DNA of 64,000 nt from Crossaster papposus (lineage: Eukaryota; Echinodermata; Asteroidea; Velatida; Solasteridae), in assembly GCA_037893245.1 (NCBI GenBank), contig JBAIAA010000441.1, positions 1,798,001 through 1,862,000 of the forward strand. The letters run 5' to 3'. This document shows positions 1 to 12,600 of the stretch, in pieces. The position numbers and the translations under genes were made by a program. How positions within the stretch are numbered: the stretch's first letter is position 1; the number at the start of each line of letters is the position of its first letter. The notes under the pieces were generated by a model. That model made no database searches. It was not told the origin of the DNA and saw only the letters and a program-made list of their open reading frames with translations.

Positions 1-542
1 ACGTCTTGACCCAAGACTACCCCACCTCTTGGCCCGCACACCGTGCCAACTCCTCCTGGTAGATATCAATGAAGTGATAGCGAAGACCGTCCGGTAAGGC
101 TGCAGGATCGGAGCTCTAATATACAATAACGTCTTGACCCAAGACTACCCTACCTCTTGGCCCGCACACCGTGCCAACTCCTCCTGGTAGATATCAATGA
201 AGAGATAGCGAAGACCGTCCAGTGAGGCTGCAGGATCGGGGCTCTAATAAACAATAACGCCTTGAGTGACCCAAGACTACCTTACCTCTTGGCCCGCACA
301 CCGTGCCAACTCCTCCCGGTAGATATCAATGAAGTGATAGCGAAGGCCGTCCGGTGAAGCTGCAGGATCGGAGCTCTAATATACAATAACGTCTTGACCC
401 AAGACTACCCTACCTCTTGGCCCGCACACCGTGCCAACTCCTCCCGGTAGATATCAATGAAGTGATAGCGAAGACCGTCCCGGTGAGGCTGCAGGATCGG
501 ATCTCTAATATACAATAACGTCTTGACCCAAAACTACCTTAC
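1..542 (-). repeat. Tandem ~128-bp repeat derived from RRP1 exon 5 and its downstream intron
   Basis: Four units (exon-like segments 26-115, 154-243, 286-375 and 414-504, minus strand) follow the genuine exon 5 at 543-675, with spacing of 128, 132, 128 and 129 bp. Each repeats the last 90 nt of exon 5, the GT donor and a short piece of intron. At the upstream side each has an AG (TATTAG) just before the exon-like part, so each looks like a 30-codon phase-0 exon. The unit at 414-504 carries one extra C and is frameshifted, so at least that copy cannot be used in frame. Whether any unit is spliced in is unknown. Confidence 0.85.
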
Positions 543-3500
543 CTCTTGGCCCGCACACCGTGCCAACTCCTCCCGGTAGATATCAATGAAGTGATAGCGA
601 AGGCCGTCCGGTGAGGCTGCAGGATCGGAACTCAGTGGCGTCTTGCACAAAACTGCCAAGAACCGCTCCACAATGCTGTACACAAAAAATAACCCGAGTA
701 CGAGAGGTTATAATTATGTGAGGCTTTCTGGCAAAATGAGTGTTTGCGGTCGTTAGATAAGAGAATAAGGTTCTCCTTACAGTACTGTTCGTTAAACTTC
801 AATTGGACATTCGCTTGAAGAGTTATGCCTGTTTAAAGTTTGCATGTATAGACATGTCAAACAGTTTAAAGGAATCGTATACGTTTGGTAATTACTCCAA
901 AAATTAATGGCAATAAAAACTTACTTGGTAAGAAGTACAGCAGCTTTGGATAGTATAATGCATTTTTAGAAACTTTTCACTTCGAAGTACTGCGGTTATG
1001 GAAAAAGATATCACTTTTTATCCCCAAAAATTTGAATCTGAGAAGCGTTACTGCAGTGACGTTTCTTAGATTCTGTATTCCAATGCAGATTATTCTTTCT
1101 GCGTGGACATAACCGCTCCAGATTATCGGCAATATCTCAAAATCGCTACCACCTTTTGAAATGAAATTTGTACAGGTTAGTTTTATGGTATATATCTATA
1201 ACTATATAGGATTGAAACAAACAGTGGTTCCAATTACCAAACGTATACGATCCCTTTAAGGAAAAGGCCCACAAAGGTTTACATTTCCTATTAGTGAAAG
1301 AGAAAGATACCAAACGTTTTTCATTAGAAACACTTTATTCCACATACAATGTATTTTATAAACTTCAAAACATGTGTGGTAGACATATCAAAAATTACAT
1401 ATATGAATAAATAAGGGAACAAACACATGGCCAGGGGTAAGGCTGTCAGTTTCCGGTTATTAAATTATCAGTGTAACCGTATGTTTTACGGTTACGGTTA
1501 ACCGTAACTTTCTTTTTGTTTTTTATTAAAAAAAAAAAAAAAAAAAAAAAAGCAACGGGCCTGTAATGCATGTCTAATTAGCGCTGCTAATTTGCGCAGT
1601 TCTGCGATTGCTAATTGTCAGAATAAATGTGTGTAATGTAGGCCGACTATATGTTAGATAAGCTATCAGTCCATACACAATTTAATTAGTTATACTATTG
1701 TGACCTGCTCCAACAAAACCATCTCTTTTCCCAACCAAAGCTCCAACGAAACCTGGACAAAGTTGACAATTAGTAGGGTTTTTTTAGTTACAAAAAAAAC
1801 CAAAAAAAACCAAAAAAAAACGTGTAATCGTTGCAGGCTTACACATGGGGGCAAAAAGTCAATTAATTCTGCTCTCAACAACATACCTGTCCTCCCAGTT
1901 ATTGTTTCTTAGCACGACCAGAACCTGCCGCAAGCATCGTCTAATAAACTGACAAAAGGAAAACAAAACGAGTCCCAAAAAAATGGTTAAAAACACTTTT
2001 TTGCACTACTTTATTACTACTTCTTAATAAAATATAGTTAGTAGGCATACTAAAGATTACAAATATTAATAAATCTGAAGAAAGAAAATCACCCATTCAT
2101 TATTTTCCTAGTGATAAACACAAAATGGTCTTAAAGCAATAGTTTTCAATTATTAACCCTAACCCTACCTAATGCTACTTTTTACTACTACATGTAGTAG
2201 TAGAAAGTAGTATGCAGTACTCTCACTGACTTGTGTGCAATGCCGGTAGTAATTTTTAGTATTTGGTACTTCACCCCTTATTGCACTCGTAGTACTTTTT
2301 AGCATTGGGTCCCTCTGCTTGCTGAGTGTGCATGGGCCATGTATGCCGTGTAGGGTGTTCTAAACTATACAGCAAAAATTGTCACTTGGGACACAGCAAT
2401 GGGTTAAGGCTGGACTACTGCATTTTTTGCAAGGTAAGTATTACTGACCTGTATTGCCACTATTAGTATTTTGTAGTTGGCAGTATCTGTACTCTGTCAG
2501 TATACACCCAATCATCAGTCACAGAGAGACCCAATGCTACAAAATACTAAAATAGTATTCTGTAGTACGCAGTTCTTTAGCCCAAAGTAAGGCCTAGGGG
2601 GTTAGGGTTAAAGCAATGAATAATTTTACAAAGAATATTTTAAGCCAAGTCTTCTTGGGGGAGGGGGGAGGAGGAGGGAAGACGATACACATGTCTTTAA
2701 CCTTAAGCTTAAAGGCGCACATTCAAACAGAAAAGAATTACCATGAAGAATTTGTCCATTCTCAACCTATCAATGCCAATCCACTCTCTCTTCATTGTCA
2801 GAAGACACGCATCAAAGAATGCCATTGCTGAAATCGTGAAACAAACAAAAAACAATAAAATTACAAGCAAATATGCACAGGTACTTTAATTTCTCCTTGT
2901 AGCGTATTTGCTGATAAATTATATTGAAAAAAAATTAGCTCTGAATAGAAGTTTCTTAAAGGTAGGATACACCATTGGTAATTGCTTGAATTATCATAAA
3001 TGGGTAGATATGGGGCGTTGTATTTTATAGTAAATACCGTTTAACTGACCTGTCCGAAGTTTTACAATCATGGACGCCGAGAAAATCACGAAAAACAGCG
3101 TTTGTTTTCAACCGGCGTCGAGCAAATTTTTCTTTAAAAAATTATATTTTTCAGAATAATTACAGGATATCTAGCACAATCATTTTGCTGGATGCCTAGA
3201 ATCATTATTTACTTTCAAATGAGTAAGATCTTTCTTAATAATTTGGTAGTAAATATTTTTGATATCTGCAAATGGTGTATCCTACCTTTAAAGGTAGTAT
3301 ACACCATTGGTAATTTTTTGAATTATCAGGAATGGGTGGATTTGAGGGGTTGTATTTCATATTAAATATCGTTTAACTGACCTGTCCGAAGTTTTACAAT
3401 CATGGTTGCTGAGAAACGCCACAAAAACGACGTTCGTTTTTAACCGGAGTCGGGCAGTTTTTCTTATGTTGTTTTTGTTTTTTTCGCGATCGCCGTCCGG

Positions 3501-5426
3501 CAAGAATGAATTTTGGTTTATACAATTCAATTTTTTGAAACAATTACAGGATATCTAGGTCCCTCATTTTGCTGGATGCCTACAATCATTATTTACTTTC
3601 AAATAAGTAAGATATTTCTTAATAATTCGGTAGTAAATATTTTTGATATCTGCAAATGGTGTATCCTACCTTTAAGTGAAACCAGTGTTAAGGCAAGTTC
3701 ATACTTAGAAATTGATGCCACCAAGCAATCGCTACGAAATTCGCCTAAGACAGTTCAAATGTTTTCAACTTAGGGCTGTCTATCAGAGCCGGGTACCCGA
3801 CCGTTGATGTCACTCAGAAACCAGTTCTAGATTATAGAATCGAGTAGTGTAAGCAACTTTACAAATCACATAGTAACTCCTCAGACGAAGAAAAAAAAAG
3901 GTTTTGAATGTCATTTGTTCGGAATCTTCAAAGTAAAATGTATTACAGTAAGGTACCGTGCTCAAGAACACCATTCTTTATTCATCTTACCTCCCTCTGG
4001 CGTTGTAAAACTGTGAACGAGTTCGGCAATCTTATCAGCCATGTCTTCCTGAATCAGTGGCTTATCACACATCCACATGCAGTAGAATAGCCCCTTCCAC
4101 AGCCGCAATAGTTCTTGCTCCATATCTACATCTGGAAAGACAGTCGTAGGAGGGGTTAAATATGTGACCCACCACGCCAAAACCAGACGGAAGTAGGCAA
4201 ATGCCATTTCGAGATACGGCATTGTACACACAAAAAATTGGTTGCCGGTCGATTTCTTTTTCTTTTTCATAAATCGTTAGTTAAAAATCTAATTTATAGG
4301 CTGTTCATGTTTAAACCTTTTTAAAAATCCCCGAAAGTGATAATATCGACCTTCTCCCGATTTTTGCTCAATAGTGTATGATAATGATGAACAACTTTAG
4401 TGCTCGTTTTCTCAAAAGCATCCCTTGACACTTCCTAACTTCAAAAAGATGTAACTTCAAAAGTATACTGTACCACTTATTTGAGTCCACTATAGCTTAT
4501 TTTAAAGCTTAAAACGCTAGCAATCCAATGGTATAAAAATCTCTCATATGAAAAATGTTGACTTCAGCCTGGTTTTGGGGTGGTGGGTCACATATGTCAT
4601 GTGACCTACTCCAACAAAACAAGAAACAAGTTATATTTTGGTGAAATTTTGTTGTCTATATATGTAGGCTTATTTAGCTTTAATTTGACACCAGATCCAG
4701 TATGGGTGGTTTGGTTCATCAGCTAGTTATTACAAAAGGAAGTAGATATTTAGCTGTCGCCGGCAAAATTTAAGTAAACATTATTTTGCCGTCTAGCTTG
4801 TGCAGCATTATGATTTGTATTAAATTACCATCATCGTTTGAGCAAGAACCTGTGGCCAAGTGGATATAGCATGTGTGATTTACGAGTGAGAGGTTCCATC
4901 CAGATATGCAATCCAAACAAAGAACAACCTACCCAGCTAACGTTTTAAATTATTTTTACAAACATTTATTTGTATTTTTAATATTTTTCCCCCCATAAAT
5001 ATAGAACCTCGGGCCGCCTATTCTTCTTTTTTAATTATCCAACATTTATTATTATTTAATGTTCAGATCGATCATGTTGTGGCTCTGCAGGGATGAAGAT
5101 TTCACTAGGAAATAGGGTAATTCGGAAATAGTCCGAATTTGCAAAAGGGACTGATTCCTGTCTCATGAACATAATGAAGTCACAACGACAATGTTGGCGC
5201 GGAACCAGACTATAAGATCCCGCACGACGGTGTTGGAACTCAACTTGTATCCACAAATTAATACAAACACCGATGAATTACCTCCCTGCTTTAAAGATCG
5301 AGCAGCGATCCATCTCTTCAGCTTTTTCACTGTCCTCTCTCGAATCTTGGTCACGTTTCCAGCTAATCTTTGGGCGAAATGAACATCCAAGCCGAACTTA
5401 AAATTGTCTTCCATGGTCGTCGCCAT
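543..5426 (-). CDS. RRP1: RRP1 (Nop52 family) ribosomal RNA processing protein, 3' part off the window
   Basis: Exons, minus strand: 5426-5282, 4131-3991, 2827-2742, 1948-1887, 675-543 (567 nt, 189 codons, phases 1, 1, 0, 2, 0 after each exon). All have AG acceptors and GT donors. The protein matches what I know of vertebrate RRP1: an N-terminal AQRLAGN block, then [16 protein letters not shown], then [18 protein letters not shown], then a segment ending [18 protein letters not shown]. This is the helical Nop52 domain, which acts in the nucleolus in 60S subunit/ITS processing. The start is placed at the ATG of MATTMEDN; a second in-frame ATG four codons on is possible. The remaining C-terminal exons would lie to the left. 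Introns hold several MITEs. Identity is from remembered family sequence, not a search. Confidence 0.93.
870..1255. mobile_element. MITE with TTAA target duplication (RRP1 intron 4)
   Basis: Inverted ends AGGAATCGTATACGTTTGG and its near-complement lie inside TTAA at 866-869 and 1256-1259. The interior is AT-rich and non-coding. The end resembles that of the AGGTAGGATACACC family elsewhere in the window (both continue GGTAATT), so the two are probably related non-autonomous piggyBac-type elements. Confidence 0.75.
2153..2612. mobile_element. Short element with telomere-like inverted ends
   Basis: The sequence begins TTAACCCTAACCC and ends GGGTTAGGGTTAA. The inner sequence is also loosely inverted (TAATGCTACTTTTTACTACTA against a CAATGCTACAAAATACTA end) and rich in TACTACTA/TAGTAGTA. 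It is probably a MITE inside RRP1 intron 3; the superfamily is unclear. Confidence 0.5.
2960..3287. mobile_element. TTAA-flanked MITE, AGGTAGGATACACC family, copy 1
   Basis: The ends are AGGTAGGATACACCATTGG and AATGGTGTATCCTACCT, flanked by TTAA at 2956-2959 and 3288-3291. Five recognisable copies exist in the window. The TTAA duplication is the piggyBac signature. Located in RRP1 intron 2. Confidence 0.85.
3292..3671. mobile_element. TTAA-flanked MITE, AGGTAGGATACACC family, copy 2
   Basis: Directly abuts copy 1 and shares its TTAA (3288-3291); the right TTAA is 3672-3675. It is slightly longer than copy 1 (380 against 328 bp) because it keeps an internal segment that copy 1 lacks. The abutment suggests that one copy inserted into the target site of the other. 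Confidence 0.85.
3768..3860 (-). repeat. Dispersed repeat, unexpanded relative of the 7871-8205 minisatellite locus
   Basis: On the minus strand, 3812-3793 reads TGACATCAACGGTCGGGTAC, identical over 20 nt to 7901-7920. The flanks on both sides also align loosely: the GCTCTGAT...GCCCTAA side and the ACTC...ATTATCT...GGTT side. Here there is a single GGGTACCC, where the other locus has a 265-bp array. Confidence 0.7.
4160..4596. mobile_element. MITE with ATATGTGACCC ends (RRP1 intron 1)
   Basis: It begins ATATGTGACCCACCACGCC and ends GGTGGTGGGTCACATATG. The inverted similarity extends through a CAAAACCAG / CTGGTTTTG block. The outer end word is shared with the palindromic element at 8737-8902. 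Confidence 0.75.
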
Positions 5427-6653
5427 CTTGCTTATGGAGCCCACGTGTTTCACTTTTTCGGATACTTGGTGCCGCGATATTAAAGGGGAACTCTTGAATT
5501 TTGAGTCTCTCTAAACCCTACTTCCATAATTTGTAGGCTAGCAATTTCAAGCAATCGCCATGATATGATATTTAAAACTGCAAGGACTGGTAAATTTATT
5601 GCAATTTTGTTTGGCTTTTCGAAAGGGTCGATTTTGTTAAATCAAAAAAAAGTATGATATTTTGCTTTTTAAATGGTGCTTGTGACTGGTAAACAGACTG
5701 AGTTTTAAGTCTTTAATGAAAATTAAAGGTAAATTGGATACTTTATTAAGTCTCGCATTGTTTACACAACATTGTAATCTAAAAAAATGTACATATAAAA
5801 AAAAACTACAAAACATAACAAATTCGTTCAATTACCAGTTTGTCAGATTCTATTTCTCTTTAGTTCCGTGTCCATGATGATTGTTTCCTAAGCCATAATT
5901 TTATCGCAGTAGCCCTATATGTCTTAATCTTTGCTATAACGGTCATGTTTTATTCAGGAGGGATCAAGCCATTTTTGTATTGTTTTACGTTTGTGGATGA
6001 CGGATTTAATTCAAGCTATTTTGTTTTCTCTTTATTGGGTACATGTATTTGTGATCAAACTCTAAATAATTTTAATTTCGTTTTTGTTTGTTCTTACTCC
6101 TCTGGTTTTCAACCCCCACCTCCTCGTTACTCCTATTCATACTTCTTTGTTAGTTCTTCCCTTTGATCTCCACCCTGGACCCCTTTCCTTGTGGCTTTAC
6201 CCCTCTGTTTTTGTTCCTACCCTGCCTTTGATCCTACCCACACTGACCTCACCCTTTAATCCCTCAGCCTAATCCTCCTTTTGTTGTTTGTTCTATTGAA
6301 CTCTGTGCTTTTTTCTTTTGTGTTTTTTCAGTGTCAATGATGTGCATCATGCTGTATTTTGCCCTATTATGTTTGTTTATTGTACACAGCCATTTTGTCT
6401 CTGAAGAAGATCTTGTTAAGATCGAAATATTAGGCCCTCTTAACTTATTTGATTTCTATCTATTTTATTAGAATTTCTCTTTAAAGTCATACGCGCCTTT
6501 TATGAATATATAGTTCGGATCTGGTTAATAGTCTTACACTAGAGGGCGCAATTTTGTGTTCCAGCAGCGCAGCTCAGAAACAGTAAAAAAAAAAGGGGGC
6601 GGCGGTGATGTCGAGTTTAACTCTTCTTAATACTTGTTACTGTTAGTTTTAAA
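5427..6653. promoter_or_regulatory. Divergent intergenic region between RRP1 and VPS26C
   Basis: RRP1 starts leftward at 5426 and VPS26C rightward at 6654, so both promoters must lie in or near this 1.2 kb. No TATA box at a convincing position is visible near either start. Part of the interval (6275-6462) is a dispersed repeat, so the shared regulatory DNA is probably confined to the two ends. Inference only. Confidence 0.5.
6275..6462 (+). repeat. Dispersed retroelement-like repeat, copy A
   Basis: About 190 bp closely matches the minus strand of 41588-41783. It includes the core TCTCTGAAGAAGATCTTG followed by AAGATCGAAATATTAGG. This GAAGAAGATC...GATCGAAA core recurs at the ends of many animal retroelements (general knowledge); the family is not assigned. 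Confidence 0.7.
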
Positions 6654-9600
6654 ATGGCATTTCTCGACATTCGGCTGAAGAAAGTCAGCAAAATATACCA
6701 CGAAGGGGTAAATATTTATGTAGGCCTATTTCCGACTAAGTAAATGTGTTGTTGGAAAGATGCAGTTTGTGCACAAAGTAGGCCTATAAAAGTATAATAA
6801 ACTTACAAACCGCTGGCGCGACGTATAACGCAGTGACTATCCTATTCTTGAACGTAGAGGGCGCTGTACCCGGGCCACTTCCTGTTTGCCACGGTCGCTG
6901 CATTAATGTTATTGTTAATGTTATTTTATCCAGTTGAAAACATCGGGAGGTAAATGCACTAATAAGTCATGTGTAAGTCGTAGCCAAAAGCTTTTTTTTT
7001 CAACTCGCATTGAGCTGAGGTCACGCAAAGTTGCGTTTTGATAATTACTGCTTTCTTTTACATGTTTTGTTACTTTGACCATGGAGGAATTCCTTCTTAT
7101 TCCTCCATGCTTTGACTTTCAATGTTTTGCTCTCTACACTCGTACCCCTCCTCTTCTCTCCCATCCCACTATACTCTGCTTTTCATTCCACTTTTATTTC
7201 AGTCTGTACTCTTATGATCCACACGTAAAATGTATACATCCTGTTGGTGTTACATATCTACTTGTAGATTTATCCGTTCAATATCATGTATTGTCTGTAT
7301 GATTGTTGCTTGTTTTGGCCGAATAAATAATAATAATAATAATAATAATAATAAGTGATTAGAAGATAATTCATAAATATCCAGTTACACTACAGCCCCA
7401 ATATTTAAATGTTTAAGCCGTGGCTATTTTTACGTGACCGTAGTAAACCTACGTACTTTTGCTATTTTAACGTGAGTTCTGGTTGCGCAAGCGCAGTCCC
7501 TAGTTAATTGTATACAGTCCCTATTTTTTCGTTTACACACCTTTTATACCTTTTACTATAAGACCCCATCTTATCTAGATGAGATTATTAACTACAAATT
7601 TCAGTTAATAGAAAAAGGAATAAAAGTAGTGTATACGAAAAACTAGGGACTGTATATAATTATTAAACTAGGGATTGTATCCATTTATTTTGGTGAATTA
7701 TGGCTGTCAACCGTCGTTGGTCTTCATACGTTCCGCGCGTATTGAGTTTCCCTTGTTTGTGTCGGGAACCAGTTATATCACGTAAAAATAGTAGGGTTAC
7801 AGTCACGTAAAAATAGCCACTAGGTCTGGGAGCTCCGGGTTTTACCAACTGCCATTGGTTACGGCCTGGGTACTCAATTCCATTATCTGGAAAAGGTTCC
7901 TGACATCAACGGTCGGGTACTTGGGTATCCGGGTACCTGGGTACTTGGGTATCCGGGTACCTGGGTACTTGGGTATCCGGGTACCTGGGTACTTGGGTAT
8001 CCGGGTACTTGGGTACTTGGGTACTTGGGTATCCGGGTACTTGGGTACTTGGGTATCCGGGTACCTTGGTACTTGGGTATCCAGGTACCTGGGTACTTGG
8101 GTATCCGGGTACTTGGGTACTTGGGTATCCGGGTACCTTGGTACTTGGGTATCCGGGTACTTGGGTATCCGGGTACCCGCTCCTGATGCACGGCCCTAAT
8201 TGTACATACACTGTACGTGATGTATGTATATGACTAGACCTGTTGCCCTACTGCTAACCTCTCTCTCCTCCAAACACACACACACACAGGACGTGCTAGC
8301 AGGACTGGTGGTTGTGCAGAGTAAATCGGACGTTCAGCACCAGGGCATTACGCTGGTCGTCGACGGCTCGGTCAACTTGCAGCTTAGCTCTAAGAATGTG
8401 GGGCTGTTTGAGGCATTCTACAACTCCATCAAGGTAGAATTAGACAACAGATGAAGGCTGTGTCCTGGTGTAACATTTGTCATCGTTATTTTACAAGAGT
8501 TTTATTCAAGTCCCTGCAAGTCCATCAAGTCCTTAACGAGTCTGTCAGTCTCAAGTCAAGTCACTAGCAAAGGCGGGCATGATGTGTTTTTGCATTCAAA
8601 GCGGACACCGTCCTTAGATGGATGTGATTTCAACCAAAGATTTTCAAATTCACATTTAAATGATCCGAATTCACATCCTCTTCCAAATTCACTAGTAAAT
8701 TACTCTAAGAGTTAGGGCTCAGTGTGTACACTTTGTCATATGTGACCCAGCGCGAGTAACTGAGACATTTTGAGGCAAAAATTAAAAATTGAGATTTTGA
8801 TTTCATCATTTAAAGCTTGTTTAGCTTTAAATGATGAAATCAAAATCTAAATTTTTATTTTTGCCTCAAAGTGTCTCATTTACTCGCGCTGGGTCACATA
8901 TGGTGTTGGGATTTGCCAGGATGGGTGTGGTTCGTAGTAAATTACTCTAGGGAATTAGGGTTAATTTTGTCCTGTGTTATGCTGCACTTTTGGTGTCATC
9001 TATTGTTTATTACAATGCTTTGTTTTATATAATAAACATATTGTCTCTTTTGGTTTCTTGGATACTTCCAGCCGTTACAGCTGTTGAATTATGTAGTCAA
9101 TGTTGCCAAGCCGGGGAAAGTTCCGGCTGGAAAGACGGAAATCCCGTTTGAGCTGCCATTGAAACCAAAGGCCAATAAGAGCCTGTATGAGACGTACCAT
9201 GGAGTGTTCGTCAATATTCAGGTATACAGACTTTTTAGTTTTCCTATTTTTTCCACTTTTCTTTTTTTTTTTTTTTTTTTACCTTGCAATTACTTTGCCA
9301 GGATCCTTTTTTTCTGGAAATTCCTACTATTTTCAATTTTGTAATTTTGTTACACAATTCTGAAAAACGTAATTTTTTTTTAACGGTGTTTGACACTGTC
9401 ATTTGTAAATCGGACAACGAAAGGGTTTGGGTGCAGGAGTACTGCAATTGTACTTGTACTTCATAGAGCTGAGATTCAGATGGAGCATAGGTATTTGAGT
9501 ACAGAACATGACAAATGAGGAGTATGATGCTGTGGACATAGGTGAATATCACCAAAAACAGCTCTTGAAAACCCGGTCCTAGGCCGTTTTCCAAACCCCA

Positions 9601-12600
9601 GCTTCGTCTTTAGCTTTGTTTATGCAGTTTGGCAATGGTGATGGAGCCCGAGAAAGAGCCTATTAGGTTTGGGTTTGGAAAACGGCTCACATTTTGTCCT
9701 TCAATGTCTTTCTTTGTACTTTTGTCCTGCTTTTTAGTTTGTTTGTTTGTTTTTTTGTATTTTTATCCTACTTTTTTCCAACTGAAATTTGTGATCTGTT
9801 TTGTTTTGGTTTTGGTTTCCTTCAGTATATTTTAGTTTTTTTCACAAGATAGCTAAATTGAAACCGAAACTAACTCGACCTGACCCGACCCGACCCGACC
9901 TGACTTGACCCGACCCGTCCCAACCCGAATCGACCCGACCCAACTGTATTGACATGTCACAATGCTATCAATTTAAGCAACTCTTCAAACCTTTAATAAG
10001 TCTTTATTAGACGTATTATACACGCAAAGTTTTCCTCAGATTCAAAACGGATGACGCATAAACACGTCACGAGCAAGGCCGGAAATGTCTGTCAGCAGCA
10101 AGCAAGGCCGAAAATGCGTTGATGTGCTTCCCGATACCATCGGCCTGAACCCGCCTCGGATCAAGTTTTGTTAAAAATAATCCCACGCCTCGGCTCAATG
10201 AATGTTACAATAATCCCGGCGCGAAATGGTAAAGCCAAATGCTTGATCTTCCCTCACACTATCACTTATTTTTAAATTAACGCACCACAGTACACAATCA
10301 AGGGGGATATGAAGCGCCCTCTGCTGGCCAAAGACCTGAACAAGACCATCGAGTTTATCGTCGAGTACAAGGAGAAGAAGGAGAAGGCGGAGCCTAAGCC
10401 GGTGTCCTTTGCCATCACGCCGGAATCATTACAGAACATTAAGGATGTAAGTAAGGCAGCGCCATATTTTTGTAGGGGAACCAGTTAGAGTGTACAAGTG
10501 GAAGAGTTAACAGGTAGGATATACCATTGGTAATTGCTTGAATTGTCATAAATGGGTAGATTTGAGGGGTTGTATTTTATAGTAAATATCGTTTAACTGA
10601 CCTGTCAGAAGTTTTACAATTATGAATGCCGAGAAAAGCACGAAAAACAGCGTTCGTTTTTAACCGGCGTCGGGCAGTGGTTCTGATGTTGTTCTTGTTT
10701 TTTTAGCAATCGCTGTCCGGCGATCATGATTTTTTATTTTGTTTTATAAAATTAAATTGTTCATGAGAATTACAGGATATCTAGCGCAATCTTTTTGCTG
10801 GATGCCTAGAATCCATATTTACTTTCAAATAAGTAAGATATTTCCTAATATTTTGGAGGTACATTTTTTCGGTATCTGCAAATGGTGTATCCTGCTTTTA
10901 ATGATTCTAAACTCCCTGTGAAATTATTCCCTCTGACATGCTGTCATTTTGAAGAAAATAGCAAAAAGATTGTCATTTTCCAAGATTTGTTTCAGAGATG
11001 CACTTTTGGAAATTTTGACAAATAATGTGGTCAAGCATTTAAATGGCGTACTTGTGGGTGCTATTATTGGTCATTTCAGTGCGTTATATACGCGTGTACC
11101 ACGTAGCTGCAATAGTCCGTATTATTAAACGTAGAGGGCGCTGTGCTCACGGTATTTGGGGGTATAATTAAAAGTTATTAGGAGATAATTCACGTCAGTT
11201 TAAATATTCTTACAGCTCCGAAATATATTTGTTTCTAATATTAAATTTTTAGATAAAAGTAAAGTTACTCAGACTACTTCAATAAACTTCAATTTTGCCT
11301 GTGTTGGGTACCCAGAAAATGGCGTCTTACAGCGCCCTCATGCGGCCAAAAATACGGCGCATTGGCTGGATGAGAACACGCCCTGAACGCAGATTGTAGT
11401 CGCAATTCAAATTGTGACTCGGATATTTTTTAATTGAAATATTAATCTTGGAATATTGTCTTCTCGAAATTGGCGTTCACAGCGCTAAACAAAAACGCTA
11501 CGCCAACCTGACTGTAGGGTTAAAAATTGATTGGTTTGAATTTTTACAGAAAGGAGGACTGCCTCGTTTTAGCATCAAGGGCAAGCTGGACTCGGCCATT
11601 TGCTGCATCAAGAACCCCCTGACAGGCACGGTGGTCATCGACTATTGCGACGCGCCCATCAAGTCTGTAGAGATACAGCTGGTGCGGGTCGAGACGTGCG
11701 GTTGCGCAGAGGGCTACGCTAGAGACGGTTAGTGGTCAGTGCGTGTGTCATGATGCCTGTGCCTTTCTCTGTAGCACAGAAGTGAAGAGTAATGATGTTA
11801 ATGCATCTGGTTGGGTTGATCAGGCCAAACCAACCCGAAATATGACAGAACTGTTTCTAATATCACAACAAATTCATGTCGATCGTCTCTTTCTCTTTTT
11901 CACTTTTGTGGTAGTACTGTGCATAATAGTACGGCTCCTCTTGTTTCAGAATTTTTTTTCAGAGTTGTATTTTGATGAGTCCCTGCAAGTTCTTTTACAG
12001 GTCGTTTAACAGTTCACGAGTCCAGTTCACGAGTCCAGTCGCGAGTCCAGTCGCGAGTCCAGTCGCGAGTCCAGTCGCGAGTCCAGTCGCGAGTCCAGTC
12101 GCGAGTCCAGTCGCGAGTCCATTCGCGAGTCCAGTCGCGAGTCCAGTCGAGAGTCCAGTCGAGAGTCCAGTCGCGAGTCCAGTCGCGAGTCCAGTCGCGA
12201 GTCCAGTCGCGAGTCCAGTCGCGAGTCCAGTCGCGAGTCCAGTCGAGAGTCCAGTCGCGAGTCCAGTCGCGAGTCCAGTCGCGAGTCCAGTCGCGAGTCC
12301 AGTCGCGAGTCCAGTCGCGAGTCCAGTCGAGAGTCCAGTCGCGAGTCCAGTCGCGAGTCCAGTCGCGAGTCCAGTCGCGAGTCCAGTCGAGAGTCCAGTC
12401 GCGAGTCCAGTCGCGAGTCCAGTCGAGAGTCCAGTCGCGAGTCCAGTCGCGAGTCCAGTCGCGAGTCCAGTCGCGAGTCCAGTCGCGAGTCCAGTCGCGA
12501 GTCCAGTCGCGAGTCCAGTCGCGAGTCCAGTCGCGAGTCCAGTCGCGAGTCCAGTCGAGAGTCCAGTCGAGAGTCCAGTCGAGTGTCCCGTCGAGAGTCC

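Noticed and set aside
7855..8233. [12 protein letters not shown] frames on both strands
   Set aside because: 24-bp minisatellite in VPS26C intron 1.
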